Shown here: positions 33,423-42,660 of the stretch, one piece after another
Layout of the letters: each line of letters begins with the position of its first letter
Position numbering within the stretch: position 1 is the first letter of the stretch
Assembly: GCF_019551475.1 (NCBI RefSeq)
Contig: NZ_CP047159.1
Location: 682,001-746,000, forward strand
From: Prevotella sp. Rep29
GTDB taxonomy: Bacteria; Bacteroidota; Bacteroidia; Bacteroidales; Bacteroidaceae
DNA length: 64,000 bases
Direction: 5' to 3'
Translations under genes and position numbers: made by a program
Notes under the pieces: model-generated
Database searches by the model: none
What the model saw: only the letters and a program-made list of their open reading frames with translations
What the model was told of the DNA's origin: nothing

Positions 33423-33540
33423 TCAGTCGCCTGTGGCGAGAAATCTTTCAAATCTGTACAAATCAAACAAATCTATTTTGAAAGATTTGAAAGGATTTGT
33501 GTGATTTCTGTCACGAAGTGACACTCATTTTCAGATGTTT
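33423..33540 (+). repeat. Three-stem-loop repeat unit, copy 3
   Basis: 118 bp, in direct tandem with copy 4 (one base between them) and nearly identical to copies 2 and 4. Confidence 0.9.
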
Positions 33541-33541
33541 T

Positions 33542-33659
33542 TCAGTCGCCTGTGGCGAGAAATCTTTCAAATCTGTACAAATCAAACAAATCTATTTTGA
33601 AAGATTTGAAAGGATTTGTGAGATTTCTGTCACGAAGTGACACTCATTTTCAGATGTTT
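33542..33659 (+). repeat. Three-stem-loop repeat unit, copy 4
   Basis: 118 bp. It is followed by AGTACAAGTGAAACTTGAGTTGTCGATTAGCGGAGCGTC, as after copy 2; that tail supplies the stop codon of mtnN. Confidence 0.9.
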
Positions 33660-33685
33660 AGTACAAGTGAAACTTGAGTTGTCGA

Positions 33686-34354
33686 TTAGCGGAGCGTCTC
33701 TTCGCGCAACGCTGCAACAAAGTTTTTTGTTACTTGGAAAGAGTTTTCCGCGATGGTTTCCCAGAAATTGTGGTATTGTGATGCGTTGGTGTCGCGCAGG
33801 GGAATGTCGCTGATGATGCGGAAAGAGATGAACGGCACATTGTGGATGTAGCAGGTCTGAGCAATAGCGCACGACTCCATATCCACTGCCTTTGCCTCGG
33901 GGAACTTCCCGACGATTTCACGCATCTTCTCACGCGTGTCAACAAACCAGTCGCCAGTGACGATAAGCCCCTGATGAATCTTGAGCGTTGACTGGGTAGT
34001 TGCAATTTGCTGCGCTTTTTCCAGCAGCCAGGGGTCAGCCTTGAAGCGCGGCGGCATGCCTTGCACCTGACCGTCTTGCGTCGTGTGGTCGATGGCAGTG
34101 CCGCAATGCACGTCGTGATAGCACAGTTCGGAACTGACTATCACGTCCTGAATGTTGAGTTCGTCACCGTTTCCGCCCGCACATCCTGAGGAGATGAGTA
34201 CATCGGGACGGAACTCGTTAATCATCCGCTGGGCACCGAGTGCTGCATTCACTTTGCCGATTCCGCACTTCTCTACCAATATTTCTTTGCTGTCGAAAAG
34301 CGACTTGAGCTGCGTGAGCTCCTTATCCATCGCTACAATGATACCGATTTTCAT
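33686..34354 (-). CDS. mtnN: 5'-Methylthioadenosine/S-adenosylhomocysteine nucleosidase
   Basis: 222 residues. It cleaves MTA, SAH or 5'-deoxyadenosine to adenine and the ribosyl moiety. The active-site set is visible: E12 (AMDKELTQL), ISSGCAGG (dinucleotide-like phosphorylase loop), E160 in VDMESCA and catalytic D183 in RIISDIP. The extreme C-terminal LREETLR and its stop run into the tail of repeat copy 4, so the end has been altered by repeat insertion. A possible -7 box TAATTTTG lies at 34387-34380 (minus). Confidence 0.92.
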   Translation of the reverse strand: MKIGIIVAMDKELTQLKSLFDSKEILVEKCGIGKVNAALGAQRMINEFRPDVLISSGCAGGNGDELNIQDVIVSSELCYHDVHCGTAIDHTTQDGQVQGMPPRFKADPWLLEKAQQIATTQSTLKIHQGLIVTGDWFVDTREKMREIVGKFPEAKAVDMESCAIAQTCYIHNVPFISFRIISDIPLRDTNASQYHNFWETIAENSFQVTKNFVAALREETLR

Positions 34355-34479
34355 GTTGATGTTCTGTTTAATTGGACTACAAAATTACAAAATATATCGG
34401 AGAATTTCGATTTATTTCGTAATTTTGTGGCGAGAATATGAAAGCTGTTTATATTAAAGGTTCAAGTTTCGCTTGTGCT

Positions 34480-34588
34480 AAACATCTGAAAATGAGTGTC
34501 ACTCCGTGACAGAAATCTCACAAATCCTTTCAAATCTTTCAAAATAGATTTGTACAGATTTGAACGATTTCTCGCCGTAGGCGACTGA
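34480..34588 (-). repeat. Three-stem-loop repeat unit, copy 5
   Basis: 109 bp; lacks the TTTGATTTG segment of the longer copies, and the terminal hairpin reads TCGCC-GTA-GGCGA. Tandem with copy 6. Confidence 0.88.
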
Positions 34589-34589
34589 A

Positions 34590-34698
34590 AAACATCTGAA
34601 AATGAGTGTCACTCCGTGACAGAAATCTCACAAATCCTTTCAAATCTTTCAAAATAGATTTGTACAGATTTGAACGATTTCTCGCCGTAGGCGACTGA
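34590..34698 (-). repeat. Three-stem-loop repeat unit, copy 6
   Basis: 109 bp, essentially identical to copy 5, ending 55 bp before the YfhO start codon. It would be transcribed in the YfhO leader or lie at its promoter. Confidence 0.88.
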
Positions 34699-34753
34699 AT
34701 ATTGGTTGTTTTAACACTTCCGGAACTAAAATTAAAGGAATAATCAGATAAAG

Positions 34754-37270
34754 ATGAAGACATTGAATAACTGGAAACTGTGGCTGCCAGACGTGTTGGT
34801 GGTCGTGATTTTTGCATTGATTTCTTTCGCTTATTTCTTCCCTGCCGACATCGAGGGGCGCATCTTGTATCAGCATGATGCCTCTGCCGGTCGCGGCGCG
34901 GGGCAGGAAGCGGCGGAATATTATGAGCGTACGGGAGAGCGTACGCGCTGGACGAATGCGCTGTTCAGCGGCATGCCGACCTATCAGACGGCTCCTTCGT
35001 ACAACAGTACGGCGGTGCTGAATCAGGCGGTGAAGGCTTATCACCTGTGGCTGCCCGAGAATGTGTGGTATGTTTTCGTCTATCTGTTGGGCTTCTACAT
35101 CCTGCTGCGTGCGTTCAATTTCCGCCAGTGGCTGGCAGCGCTGGGAGCCATCGTGTGGGCATTCTCCTCCTATTTCTTTATTATCATTGCCGCCGGGCAC
35201 ATCTGGAAGGTGATGGCGCTGGCATATCTGCCGCCGATGATTGGCGGAATGGTGCTTGCCTATCGCGGCAAATACCTGTGGGGCTTCATCGTGACGGCAA
35301 TATTTGCCGCCTTTGAAGTGAGCGCCAACCACGTTCAGATGACCTACTACTATCTGCTGATTATCCTGCTGATGGTGGTGGCATTCCTCGTTCAAGCCGT
35401 TCGGGAGAAACAGTTGGCACGTTTCTGGAAGGCTACGGCAGTGTGTGCGGTGGCTGCACTGATTGCCATCGGCATGAATATATCGAATCTGTATCACACG
35501 TGGGAATATCAGAAAGAGTCGATGCGTGGCAAGAGCGAGTTGGTGAAGAAGGATGCCGATGCGTCGAACCAGACTTCGAGCGGCTTGGAGCGCGACTATA
35601 TCACGCAGTGGTCGTATGGCATCGGTGAGACATGGACACTGTTGGTGCCCAACGCAAAGGGCGGTTCGCACAACAACCAGTTGGCGGAGAGTCGGGAGGC
35701 GATGAGCAAGTGCGACCCGCAGTTCTCCGATTTCCTTGGTCAGTGGTATCAATATTGGGGCGAGCAGCCGTTCACGGCAGGTCCCGTCTATGTGGGAGCG
35801 TTCGTGCTGATGCTGTTCATCTTGGGACTGTTTATCGTCAAGGGTCCGATGAAGTGGGCACTGCTTGGCGCCACCATTCTTTCGATATTGCTCTCATGGG
35901 GTAAGAACTTCATGCCTTTTACAGACTTTTTCATCGACTATGTGCCGATGTATGCCAAGTTCCGCACGGTGTCTTCGATATTGGTCATTGCCGAATTTAC
36001 CATTCCGTTGCTGGCGATGCTGGCATTGAAGCGCATCGTGGACGAGCCCGAGCTGCTCAAGAAGCAAGCCAAATATCTCTATGTGAGTTTTGGTCTGACG
36101 GCAGGCATTGCGCTGCTGTTCGCCCTGCTGCCCACGACTTTCTTCAGTTTTGTGTCGCAAGGTGATACTGACAGGCTGTCGCAGTATGTTCCGCAGGAAT
36201 ATCTGGCTTCCGTGTTGGCAAGTCTTGAGTCGATGCGCATCCCCATTTTCACCGCCGACTGCTGGCGCACGGTCATCGTTATCGTCATTGGCACGCTGCT
36301 GTTGCTGCTCTATCGTGCCGGCAAGTTGAAGGCCGTTCCGATGATTGGCTGCATCGCCGTGCTGTGTCTGGTGGATATGTGGATGGTGAACAAGCGCTAT
36401 CTGAACGACAAGATGTTTGTGAGCAAGAGCGTTCGCGAGCAGCCGCAGGAGATGACGGCTGCCGATAAGAAGATTCTGGAGGACAAGACCCTCAACTATC
36501 GTGTCATGAATCTCACCGACTCGCAGGGACCATTCAACGAAAACAACACCTCGTTCTATCATAAGAGCATTGGCGGTTATCATGCTGCCAAACTGCGCCG
36601 CTATCAAGAACTTATCGATGCACACATCGCTCCTGAGCTGCAGGGGCTCTCGAAGGCGCAGTTCGTGCCGGGCGAGATGGTGACGGTGGCAGACAACGAC
36701 AGCATCTTCCCCGTGCTGAATATGCTCAATGCCCGCTATCTCATCGTTCCTCTGCAGGGCGGTGCGACGCCCGTCTTGAACCAGTCAGCCTTCGGCAACG
36801 GCTGGTTTGTCAACAAGGTGACGTACGTAGCCAATGCCAATGAAGAACTGGACGGAGTTGGCACGACCGACCTGCGCCACGAGGCGGTGGCAGATGCCCG
36901 CTTCAAGGATGTGCTGGGCGAGAGCCAGCCGCAAGACAGTACGGCGCAAGTGACGCTCACTGCCTACGAGCCCAACCAACTGACCTACAAGTTGAGTTCG
37001 GCGACGGGCGGCGTGGTGGTCTTCTCAGAGATATACTATCCTGGTTGGACGGCGACCATCGATGGTCAGGAAGCCGAACTGGGACGTGTGAACTATGTGC
37101 TTCGTGCGCTGAAAGTGCCTGCCGGCGAGCATGAAGTGGTGCTCAGCTTCTTCCCCAAGACGGTGAAGGAGACCGAGACCATTGCCTATATAGCCCTTTG
37201 CCTGTTGCTGTTGGGCTTTGCATATGCGATATGGAGTGCTGTCAGAACAACCAAAAAGACTGAGGAATGA
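34754..37270 (+). CDS. YfhO-family polytopic membrane protein
   Basis: 838 residues. More than ten membrane helices spread over about 10-550 and a final one near 815-832, with a long extracytoplasmic region of about 240 residues in between (REQPQEMTAADKKILEDKT...), as in the YfhO family of GT-C-like proteins. Bacterial YfhO is linked to glycosylation of teichoic acids in Gram-positives; in Bacteroidota the substrate is unknown. Its stop overlaps the fkp start (ATGATG at 37267), tying it to GDP-fucose synthesis and suggesting surface-glycan work. Two stem-loop repeats lie directly upstream. Confidence 0.85.
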   Translation: MKTLNNWKLWLPDVLVVVIFALISFAYFFPADIEGRILYQHDASAGRGAGQEAAEYYERTGERTRWTNALFSGMPTYQTAPSYNSTAVLNQAVKAYHLWLPENVWYVFVYLLGFYILLRAFNFRQWLAALGAIVWAFSSYFFIIIAAGHIWKVMALAYLPPMIGGMVLAYRGKYLWGFIVTAIFAAFEVSANHVQMTYYYLLIILLMVVAFLVQAVREKQLARFWKATAVCAVAALIAIGMNISNLYHTWEYQKESMRGKSELVKKDADASNQTSSGLERDYITQWSYGIGETWTLLVPNAKGGSHNNQLAESREAMSKCDPQFSDFLGQWYQYWGEQPFTAGPVYVGAFVLMLFILGLFIVKGPMKWALLGATILSILLSWGKNFMPFTDFFIDYVPMYAKFRTVSSILVIAEFTIPLLAMLALKRIVDEPELLKKQAKYLYVSFGLTAGIALLFALLPTTFFSFVSQGDTDRLSQYVPQEYLASVLASLESMRIPIFTADCWRTVIVIVIGTLLLLLYRAGKLKAVPMIGCIAVLCLVDMWMVNKRYLNDKMFVSKSVREQPQEMTAADKKILEDKTLNYRVMNLTDSQGPFNENNTSFYHKSIGGYHAAKLRRYQELIDAHIAPELQGLSKAQFVPGEMVTVADNDSIFPVLNMLNARYLIVPLQGGATPVLNQSAFGNGWFVNKVTYVANANEELDGVGTTDLRHEAVADARFKDVLGESQPQDSTAQVTLTAYEPNQLTYKLSSATGGVVVFSEIYYPGWTATIDGQEAELGRVNYVLRALKVPAGEHEVVLSFFPKTVKETETIAYIALCLLLLGFAYAIWSAVRTTKKTEE

Positions 37271-40119
37271 TGAAGAAATTGCTGTCTCTGCCACCGCATG
37301 TGGTAGATTGTTTTCACGATATCACCGGACTTCCCGGGCGGGAATGGTTCTGCACGAGTGACCCCGTCGATAGGAAACTGGGGTCGGGCGGTGGCACGGC
37401 GTGGCTGTTGAAAGAGGCTTTCAATGCAGAAAAAGGTGCTGGCGCTGACAGCGATTTTATGCAGTGGCTGGGCGGTGAGCAGCGAATCCTGCTCCATGCC
37501 GGCGGTCAAAGCCGGCGGCTGCCCTCGTATGCGCCGTCGGGAAAGATACTGACCCCGATGCCGGTGTTCCGTTGGGAGCGCGGACAGCAGTTGTCGCAAA
37601 ACCTGCTCTCGCTGCAGTTGCCGCTCTATGAGCAGATGATGGCAGCTGCTCCGAAGTCGTTGCACACGATGATTGTCAGCGGCGATGTCTATATCCGTGC
37701 CACCGAGCCGCTGTTACCGATACCCGATGCCGATGTGGTGTGCTATGGGTTGTGGCTTGACAGCACCATTGCCAGTCACCACGGAGTGTTCGTCTGCGAC
37801 CGTCGGCGTCCCAACGAACTGAAGTGCATGCTTCAGAAACCTACCGTGCAGACACTGGGCGAGCTGCAGAAAGACCATTTCTATCTGACCGATATTGGGG
37901 TGTGGCTGCTCAGCGACCGTGCCGTGGAGGTGCTGATGCGGAAGAGCAGGAAGGGAGACGAAATTGATTTCTATGACCTTTATACCGATTTCGGCGGTGC
38001 GTTAGGCGCTTGTCCTACGTTGAAAGATGCCGACGTGAATCCGTTGCGCGTGGCGGTCGTGCCATTGCAGGGCGGCGAGTTCTATCATTTCGGTACGTCG
38101 CGCGAACTGATTTCCTCGATGCTTGCCGTGCAGAATCTGACCAACGACCAGCGGCGGGTGCTCCATCACTCGCTCAAACCCCATCCTGCCATGTTTGTGC
38201 AGAATGCCGAAACGTGGGTCACCATCACCGAAAAGAACCACCATCTGTGGGTGGAGAACAGTTGTGTGAGTGAGAAGTGGACACTGGAACACGACCACGT
38301 GATTACCGGTGTGCCCGACAATGCCTGGCAGATAGAACTGACAGCCGGGCAGTGTGTGGATATCGTGCCGATAGGCGAGACGCAATATGCCGTCCGTCCG
38401 TATGGCATGGATGATACTTTCCGCGGTGCCGTCACGTCGATGGACACCACGTTCATCGGCAAACCCTTCCCCACATGGGCGGAAGAGCGGCGGATAGACC
38501 TTACAGCCATTGAGCAGGGCGATGACTTACAGCGGGCACGCATCTTCCCAGTGGTGAACAATGAGAGCGATGCCGGACTGGTGCTCCGGTGGATGCTCAA
38601 CGAGCCGTTCCAAGACGGTGGACGGATGATTTGGAACATGTCGTCCCGACTGAGTGCCGACGAGATTGCCGCACAAGCCAACCTCAGGCGATTGAACGAC
38701 CAGCGGCGGGAGAATCGTGGCAAGTGTCTGCCCTTCCTCGCGAAGAACCACCGCCACAACATTTTCTATCAGCTCGACCTCGAGGACACGGCGCGGCAGT
38801 TCGTGGAGCACAACGTAGCTGTTCCACACCCGCTGAGCGACGATGAGCCGCTGATGACGCGCATCCACGACGCGATGTTCCGCTCGGAGATGACAAGACT
38901 GAAAGGAACGGGCGGCGAAGACGACGAGCGGAAAGCCTTCTCGCTGCTGAGCGAGGGACTGACCTCTGCCGTTGCGATGGCAAGACAGGCACCGCGCCTG
39001 TCTGTCTGCTCCGACCAGATTGTGTGGGGACGCTCACCCGTGCGCATCGACCTTGCCGGCGGATGGACCGATACGCCCCCGTTCTGCCTGATGGAAGGCG
39101 GCAGCGTGGTCAATATCGCCATCGAACTCAACGGGCAACCGCCCCTGCAAGCCTACGTACGCCCTTCTGCCGAGCGGAAGATTGTGTTGCGCAGTATCGA
39201 TATGGGAGCCATGGAGCAAGTGACGACCTATGAACAACTGGCTGATTTCCAGAAGGTGGGTAGCCCGTTCTCCATCCCGAAGGCAGCACTGGCGCTCGCC
39301 GGGTTCCTTCCCGCCTATTCGGAAGAACATTTCAGCAGTCTCGACGAGCAGTTGAACGCCTTCGGAGCCGGTATCGAGGTGACTCTCCTGTCGGCTATCC
39401 CCGCAGGCAGCGGACTCGGAACCAGCAGTCTGCTGGCATCCACCGTGCTCGGGGCACTGAACGACTTTTGCGGTCTGGGATGGGACAAAAACGAGATTGG
39501 CAGGCAGACCCTTGTCTTGGAACAACTGCTGACGACCGGCGGTGGATGGCAAGACCAGTTCGGCGGACTGCTGCACGGCGTGAAGCTGTTGCAGACCGAA
39601 CAGGGATTCGAGCAGAGTCCGGTGGTGCACTGGCTGCCCGACACGCTGTTTACCAATCCTGAATACCGCCATCTGCATCTTCTATATTATACGGGCATCA
39701 CGCGGACAGCCAAGAAAATACTTGCTGAAATCGTTCGGAAAATGTTCCTCAACCAGCATGCCGAACTGGCACTGCTGCGCGAGATGAAGGCACACGCCCA
39801 TTGTCTGTATGAGGCGTTGCAGCGCAATCAGTTTGAGGAATTGGGACGACTGGTGCGGAAAACGTGGCAGCAGAACCAACTCTTGGACAGCGGAACGAAT
39901 CCCGAGAATGTGCAGCAGCTCACGGCGATGGTCGATGACCTGTGCTTGGGCTATAAGTTGCCCGGTGCCGGCGGTGGCGGTTATCTCTACATGATAGCCA
40001 AAGACGATGAGGCGGCAGCCCGTATCCGCCAGCTGCTCACCGACCATCCGCTGAACAGCAACGCCCGCTTCGTGGATATGGCGCTGAGTAACAGTGGGTT
40101 GCAAGTGAGCAGGAGTTGA
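37267..40119 (+). CDS. fkp: Bifunctional L-fucokinase / GDP-fucose pyrophosphorylase
   Basis: 950 residues, the same size as Bacteroides fragilis Fkp. The N-terminal half is a nucleotidyltransferase (LGSGGGTAWLL near residue 40; PSGKILTPMPVFRWERG). A beta-helix-like middle (about 330-420) follows. The C-terminal half is a GHMP kinase: SPVRIDLAGGWTDTPPF (about 590), ATP loop IPAGSGLGTSSLLAS (about 713) and KLPGAGGGGY near the end. It salvages L-fucose to GDP-fucose for capsule and glycoprotein fucosylation, a trait of gut Bacteroidales. It is translationally coupled to YfhO. Confidence 0.95.
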   Translation: MMKKLLSLPPHVVDCFHDITGLPGREWFCTSDPVDRKLGSGGGTAWLLKEAFNAEKGAGADSDFMQWLGGEQRILLHAGGQSRRLPSYAPSGKILTPMPVFRWERGQQLSQNLLSLQLPLYEQMMAAAPKSLHTMIVSGDVYIRATEPLLPIPDADVVCYGLWLDSTIASHHGVFVCDRRRPNELKCMLQKPTVQTLGELQKDHFYLTDIGVWLLSDRAVEVLMRKSRKGDEIDFYDLYTDFGGALGACPTLKDADVNPLRVAVVPLQGGEFYHFGTSRELISSMLAVQNLTNDQRRVLHHSLKPHPAMFVQNAETWVTITEKNHHLWVENSCVSEKWTLEHDHVITGVPDNAWQIELTAGQCVDIVPIGETQYAVRPYGMDDTFRGAVTSMDTTFIGKPFPTWAEERRIDLTAIEQGDDLQRARIFPVVNNESDAGLVLRWMLNEPFQDGGRMIWNMSSRLSADEIAAQANLRRLNDQRRENRGKCLPFLAKNHRHNIFYQLDLEDTARQFVEHNVAVPHPLSDDEPLMTRIHDAMFRSEMTRLKGTGGEDDERKAFSLLSEGLTSAVAMARQAPRLSVCSDQIVWGRSPVRIDLAGGWTDTPPFCLMEGGSVVNIAIELNGQPPLQAYVRPSAERKIVLRSIDMGAMEQVTTYEQLADFQKVGSPFSIPKAALALAGFLPAYSEEHFSSLDEQLNAFGAGIEVTLLSAIPAGSGLGTSSLLASTVLGALNDFCGLGWDKNEIGRQTLVLEQLLTTGGGWQDQFGGLLHGVKLLQTEQGFEQSPVVHWLPDTLFTNPEYRHLHLLYYTGITRTAKKILAEIVRKMFLNQHAELALLREMKAHAHCLYEALQRNQFEELGRLVRKTWQQNQLLDSGTNPENVQQLTAMVDDLCLGYKLPGAGGGGYLYMIAKDDEAAARIRQLLTDHPLNSNARFVDMALSNSGLQVSRS

Positions 40120-40196
40120 TGTCCTTTTAAGATTGTCTATCCCATACAGCCTGTCTGTCGTGTCTTTATTCTTTGCGAAAATCCACTTTGCCTCAC

Positions 40197-40422
40197 TGCA
40201 TAAATATACACTTGGCGGCGGTATCGTGGGGTAGTTTTTATCGTATTGATAATCAATGGATTAGGGTGTGCTTTCCAAAAGTTCAACTTTTAGCGTGCAA
40301 AAGTTGAACTTTCAGGAGGTAAAAGTTAAACTTTTAGGAGCCAAAAGTTCAACTTTCAGAAAACGGAAGTTTTACTATCGCTTTTTTGTATGAATATACG
40401 GGTGTTTTCGTATATTCATGCA
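40197..40422. repeat. 22-bp palindrome array C with flanking 14-bp motifs
   Basis: Five units start at 40277, 40299, 40321, 40343 and 40365, exactly 22 bp apart (AAAAGTTCAACTTTT, AAAAGTTGAACTTTC, AAAAGTTAAACTTTT, AAAAGTTCAACTTTC, and a decayed fifth). TGCATAAATATACA lies left (40197-40210); TGTATGAATATACG (40387-40400) and CGTATATTCATGCA (40409-40422) lie right. It fills the centre of the 544-bp gap after fkp; the remaining parts (40120-40196, 40423-40630) show nothing further. Confidence 0.9.
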
Positions 40423-40663
40423 GGCGTTTTCTTCGTTTTACTTCTGCATCTGTGCTCCCTGCGCGAACACCAGGCAGTCGGCAGTCACGGCAGGATGCGG
40501 ATAGCGATAGGTGTAGCCCTCTCCCGATGCCTTCTCTTTTGTTGTCATAGGTCCTTTATATATAATAATGTGTAATAAACTCATGAGAAAGATCAACAAA
40601 TCCGCCCGATTTCGGCTGTTTTTGCCGAAAAAGACGTATTTTTGCATCAAATAGCCAAATGTT

Positions 40664-41476
40664 ATGGATTTCAGAACCATTGTCAAGATAGCGCAGGCAG
40701 ACTTCGCCATAGAGCCGTTTGAGCAGATGCTGTTCGTAGGCTCGTGCTTTGCCGACAGCATCGGGAAACGCTTTCAGGAAGAGCATTTCCGGGTAACGGT
40801 CAATCCTTTCGGAGTGATGTATAACCCCGTCAGCATCCTCCACACCATCGAGCGGGTGGGAGACGGGCAGACGCGGTGGCGCGTGGCAGTGCTGACGCTG
40901 GGCACGAATCATGTGTATGTGGAAAAGGCAACAGGAGAGGTGGTGGACAACTGCGGCAAGCGTCCTGCCCATCTGTTTGAGGAGCGGGAACTGACGGTCG
41001 GCGAATGTGTGGACCATCTCTCCCGGGCGATAGACATACTGCGTGAACGCGATGGGGTGGAGAAGGTGATTGTGACGGTCAGTCCCATCCGTTATGCGAA
41101 GTATGGGTTTCATGGCAGTCAGTTGTCGAAAGCCGTCCTCTTGCTTGCAACCGATGAACTGGCGAAGAAATATCCCGACGTGGTGACCTATTTCCCGGCT
41201 TATGAGATTGTGAACGACGAACTGCGCGACTATCGTTTCTATGCTTCCGACATGCTGCACCCTTCCGAGCAGGCGGTGGAATACATCTGGGAGCGACTCT
41301 CCAATACCTATTTTAGTGCAAAAACCCGCCATTTCATCGAGGAATACCGCCCCGTAAAAGCGGCTTTGGCGCACCGTCCGTTCCATCCCGAATCGGCAGA
41401 ATATCAGCAGTTCATGACAAAGACACAAGAGAAACTGGATGCGTTAAAGAAGAAATATCCAGAAATGGACGCTTAA
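40664..41476 (+). CDS. GSCFA-domain protein
   Basis: 270 residues. The defining motif is near the start (MLFVGSCFADSIGKRF), followed by FNPFGVMYNP-type (VNPFGVMYNPVSI), VTVSPIRYAKYG and YFPAYEIVNDELRDYRFYASDMLHPSEQAVEYIWE, which together match the GSCFA family of SGNH-like hydrolase folds. Substrate unknown; an esterase role is inferred. A -7 box TATTTTTG lies at 40637-40644, which would give a very short leader. It is followed after 3 bp by glycerate kinase. Confidence 0.85.
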   Translation: MDFRTIVKIAQADFAIEPFEQMLFVGSCFADSIGKRFQEEHFRVTVNPFGVMYNPVSILHTIERVGDGQTRWRVAVLTLGTNHVYVEKATGEVVDNCGKRPAHLFEERELTVGECVDHLSRAIDILRERDGVEKVIVTVSPIRYAKYGFHGSQLSKAVLLLATDELAKKYPDVVTYFPAYEIVNDELRDYRFYASDMLHPSEQAVEYIWERLSNTYFSAKTRHFIEEYRPVKAALAHRPFHPESAEYQQFMTKTQEKLDALKKKYPEMDA

Positions 41477-41479
41477 TAA

Positions 41480-42544
41480 ATGAAAATCATTGTTGCGATA
41501 GACTCATTTAAAGGTTGCCTGTCATCGGCAGAAGCCAATGCGGCTGCTCAGTCAGGTGTTCTTGCTGCCTGTCCCGATGCGGAGGTGGTGGACATTCCCG
41601 TGAGTGATGGGGGTGAAGGATGGCTGGATGCTTACCGTATTGCCGTCGGCGGGGAAATGGTGAGCGTCCGGGTGTGCGACCCGTTGATGCGGCAGACAGA
41701 TTGTTGCTATCTGCGGAAAGACGACCTGGCTGTGATAGAAACGGCACGTGCTATCGGTCTGACCTTGCTCAAGGCGGAGGAGCGCAACCCGTTGACTGCC
41801 ACCAGTTACGGAGTGGGACAACTGGTTGCCGATGCTATCCGCAGAGGCTGTCGCCGTTTTGTCATCGGACTGGGAGGCAGCGGCACGAGCGATGCGGGAA
41901 AGGGCATGCTTCAAGCCCTTTCAGATGCTTTCGGGAGAGAAGATTTGTATTGTGTTTCGGCGCTGAAAGACCTGCAGTTCACCCTTGCTACGGACGTGAC
42001 GAATCCGCTTTGCGGTCCGCAAGGTGCAGCCCATGTCTTTGGTCCGCAGAAAGGTGCAACGCCTGAGATGGTGGTCGAGCTCGACCGACGGGCAGCGGCT
42101 TTCGCTGAACAGTCGGCAAAGCATTGCGGTCACGACTGTTCGTTAGCTGCCGGTGCTGGTGCTGCCGGCGGTTTGGGTTATGCGTTCATGCAATATTTGC
42201 GTGCCGGGTGTCGGTCGGGTATCGACTTGTTGCTCGATGCCGTAGGGTTTGATAAACAGGTGGAGGGCGCCAATCTGGTGGTTACCGGTGAGGGGCGTGC
42301 CGACGGACAGACGCTGATGGGAAAACTGCCGCACGGAATCATGTTGCGGGCATCGCGATATCACGTTCCAACACTATTGATTGCCGGAAAGGTCACCGAC
42401 CGTCAAATGTTGCTTGATGCAGGCTTTGCCTACGTGGAGAGCATCAATCCACCCACACTTTCCTTAGAAGAAGCGATGGAAAAAGCGGTGGCGGCGCAAA
42501 ATATCCGTAAGTTGATGGAGCGTTTTTTCAGGCTGAGATCATAA
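41480..42544 (+). CDS. Glycerate kinase (GK-I family)
   Basis: 354 residues. It phosphorylates D-glycerate. GK-I marks: IVAIDSFKGCLSSAEAN at the start, IPVSDGGEGWLDA, GLGGSGTSDAGKGMLQALG-like segment (LGGSGTSDAGKGM), GAAGGLGYAF, and VTGEGRADGQTLMGK near the end. Length matches GlxK/GarK. The 3-bp gap to GSCFA implies an operon. Whether it makes 2- or 3-phosphoglycerate cannot be told from the sequence (family members usually make 2-phosphoglycerate). Confidence 0.9.
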   Translation: MKIIVAIDSFKGCLSSAEANAAAQSGVLAACPDAEVVDIPVSDGGEGWLDAYRIAVGGEMVSVRVCDPLMRQTDCCYLRKDDLAVIETARAIGLTLLKAEERNPLTATSYGVGQLVADAIRRGCRRFVIGLGGSGTSDAGKGMLQALSDAFGREDLYCVSALKDLQFTLATDVTNPLCGPQGAAHVFGPQKGATPEMVVELDRRAAAFAEQSAKHCGHDCSLAAGAGAAGGLGYAFMQYLRAGCRSGIDLLLDAVGFDKQVEGANLVVTGEGRADGQTLMGKLPHGIMLRASRYHVPTLLIAGKVTDRQMLLDAGFAYVESINPPTLSLEEAMEKAVAAQNIRKLMERFFRLRS

Positions 42545-42614
42545 GCCGGCTTTTCTAGCCGATATAGCCAATCTAGCCTTACCAGTCAAGTTAGTTCGAA
42601 CTCAAAAAAGTTAC

Positions 42615-42660
42615 CCCTAACCATATTTATCATTTATCAATTGACAATTATCAATTATTC
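42615..42660. repeat. CTAACCATATTTATC / ATCAATTAT repeat
   Basis: Copy of the AT-rich element at 25951-25990. The last bases provide the stop codon of the AraC-type gene (42655-42657). Confidence 0.7.

Noticed and set aside
33108..33481. Short frames in the repeat block after the BspA-like gene
   Set aside because: They consist of repeat palindromes with no ribosome site and recur wherever the repeats occur.
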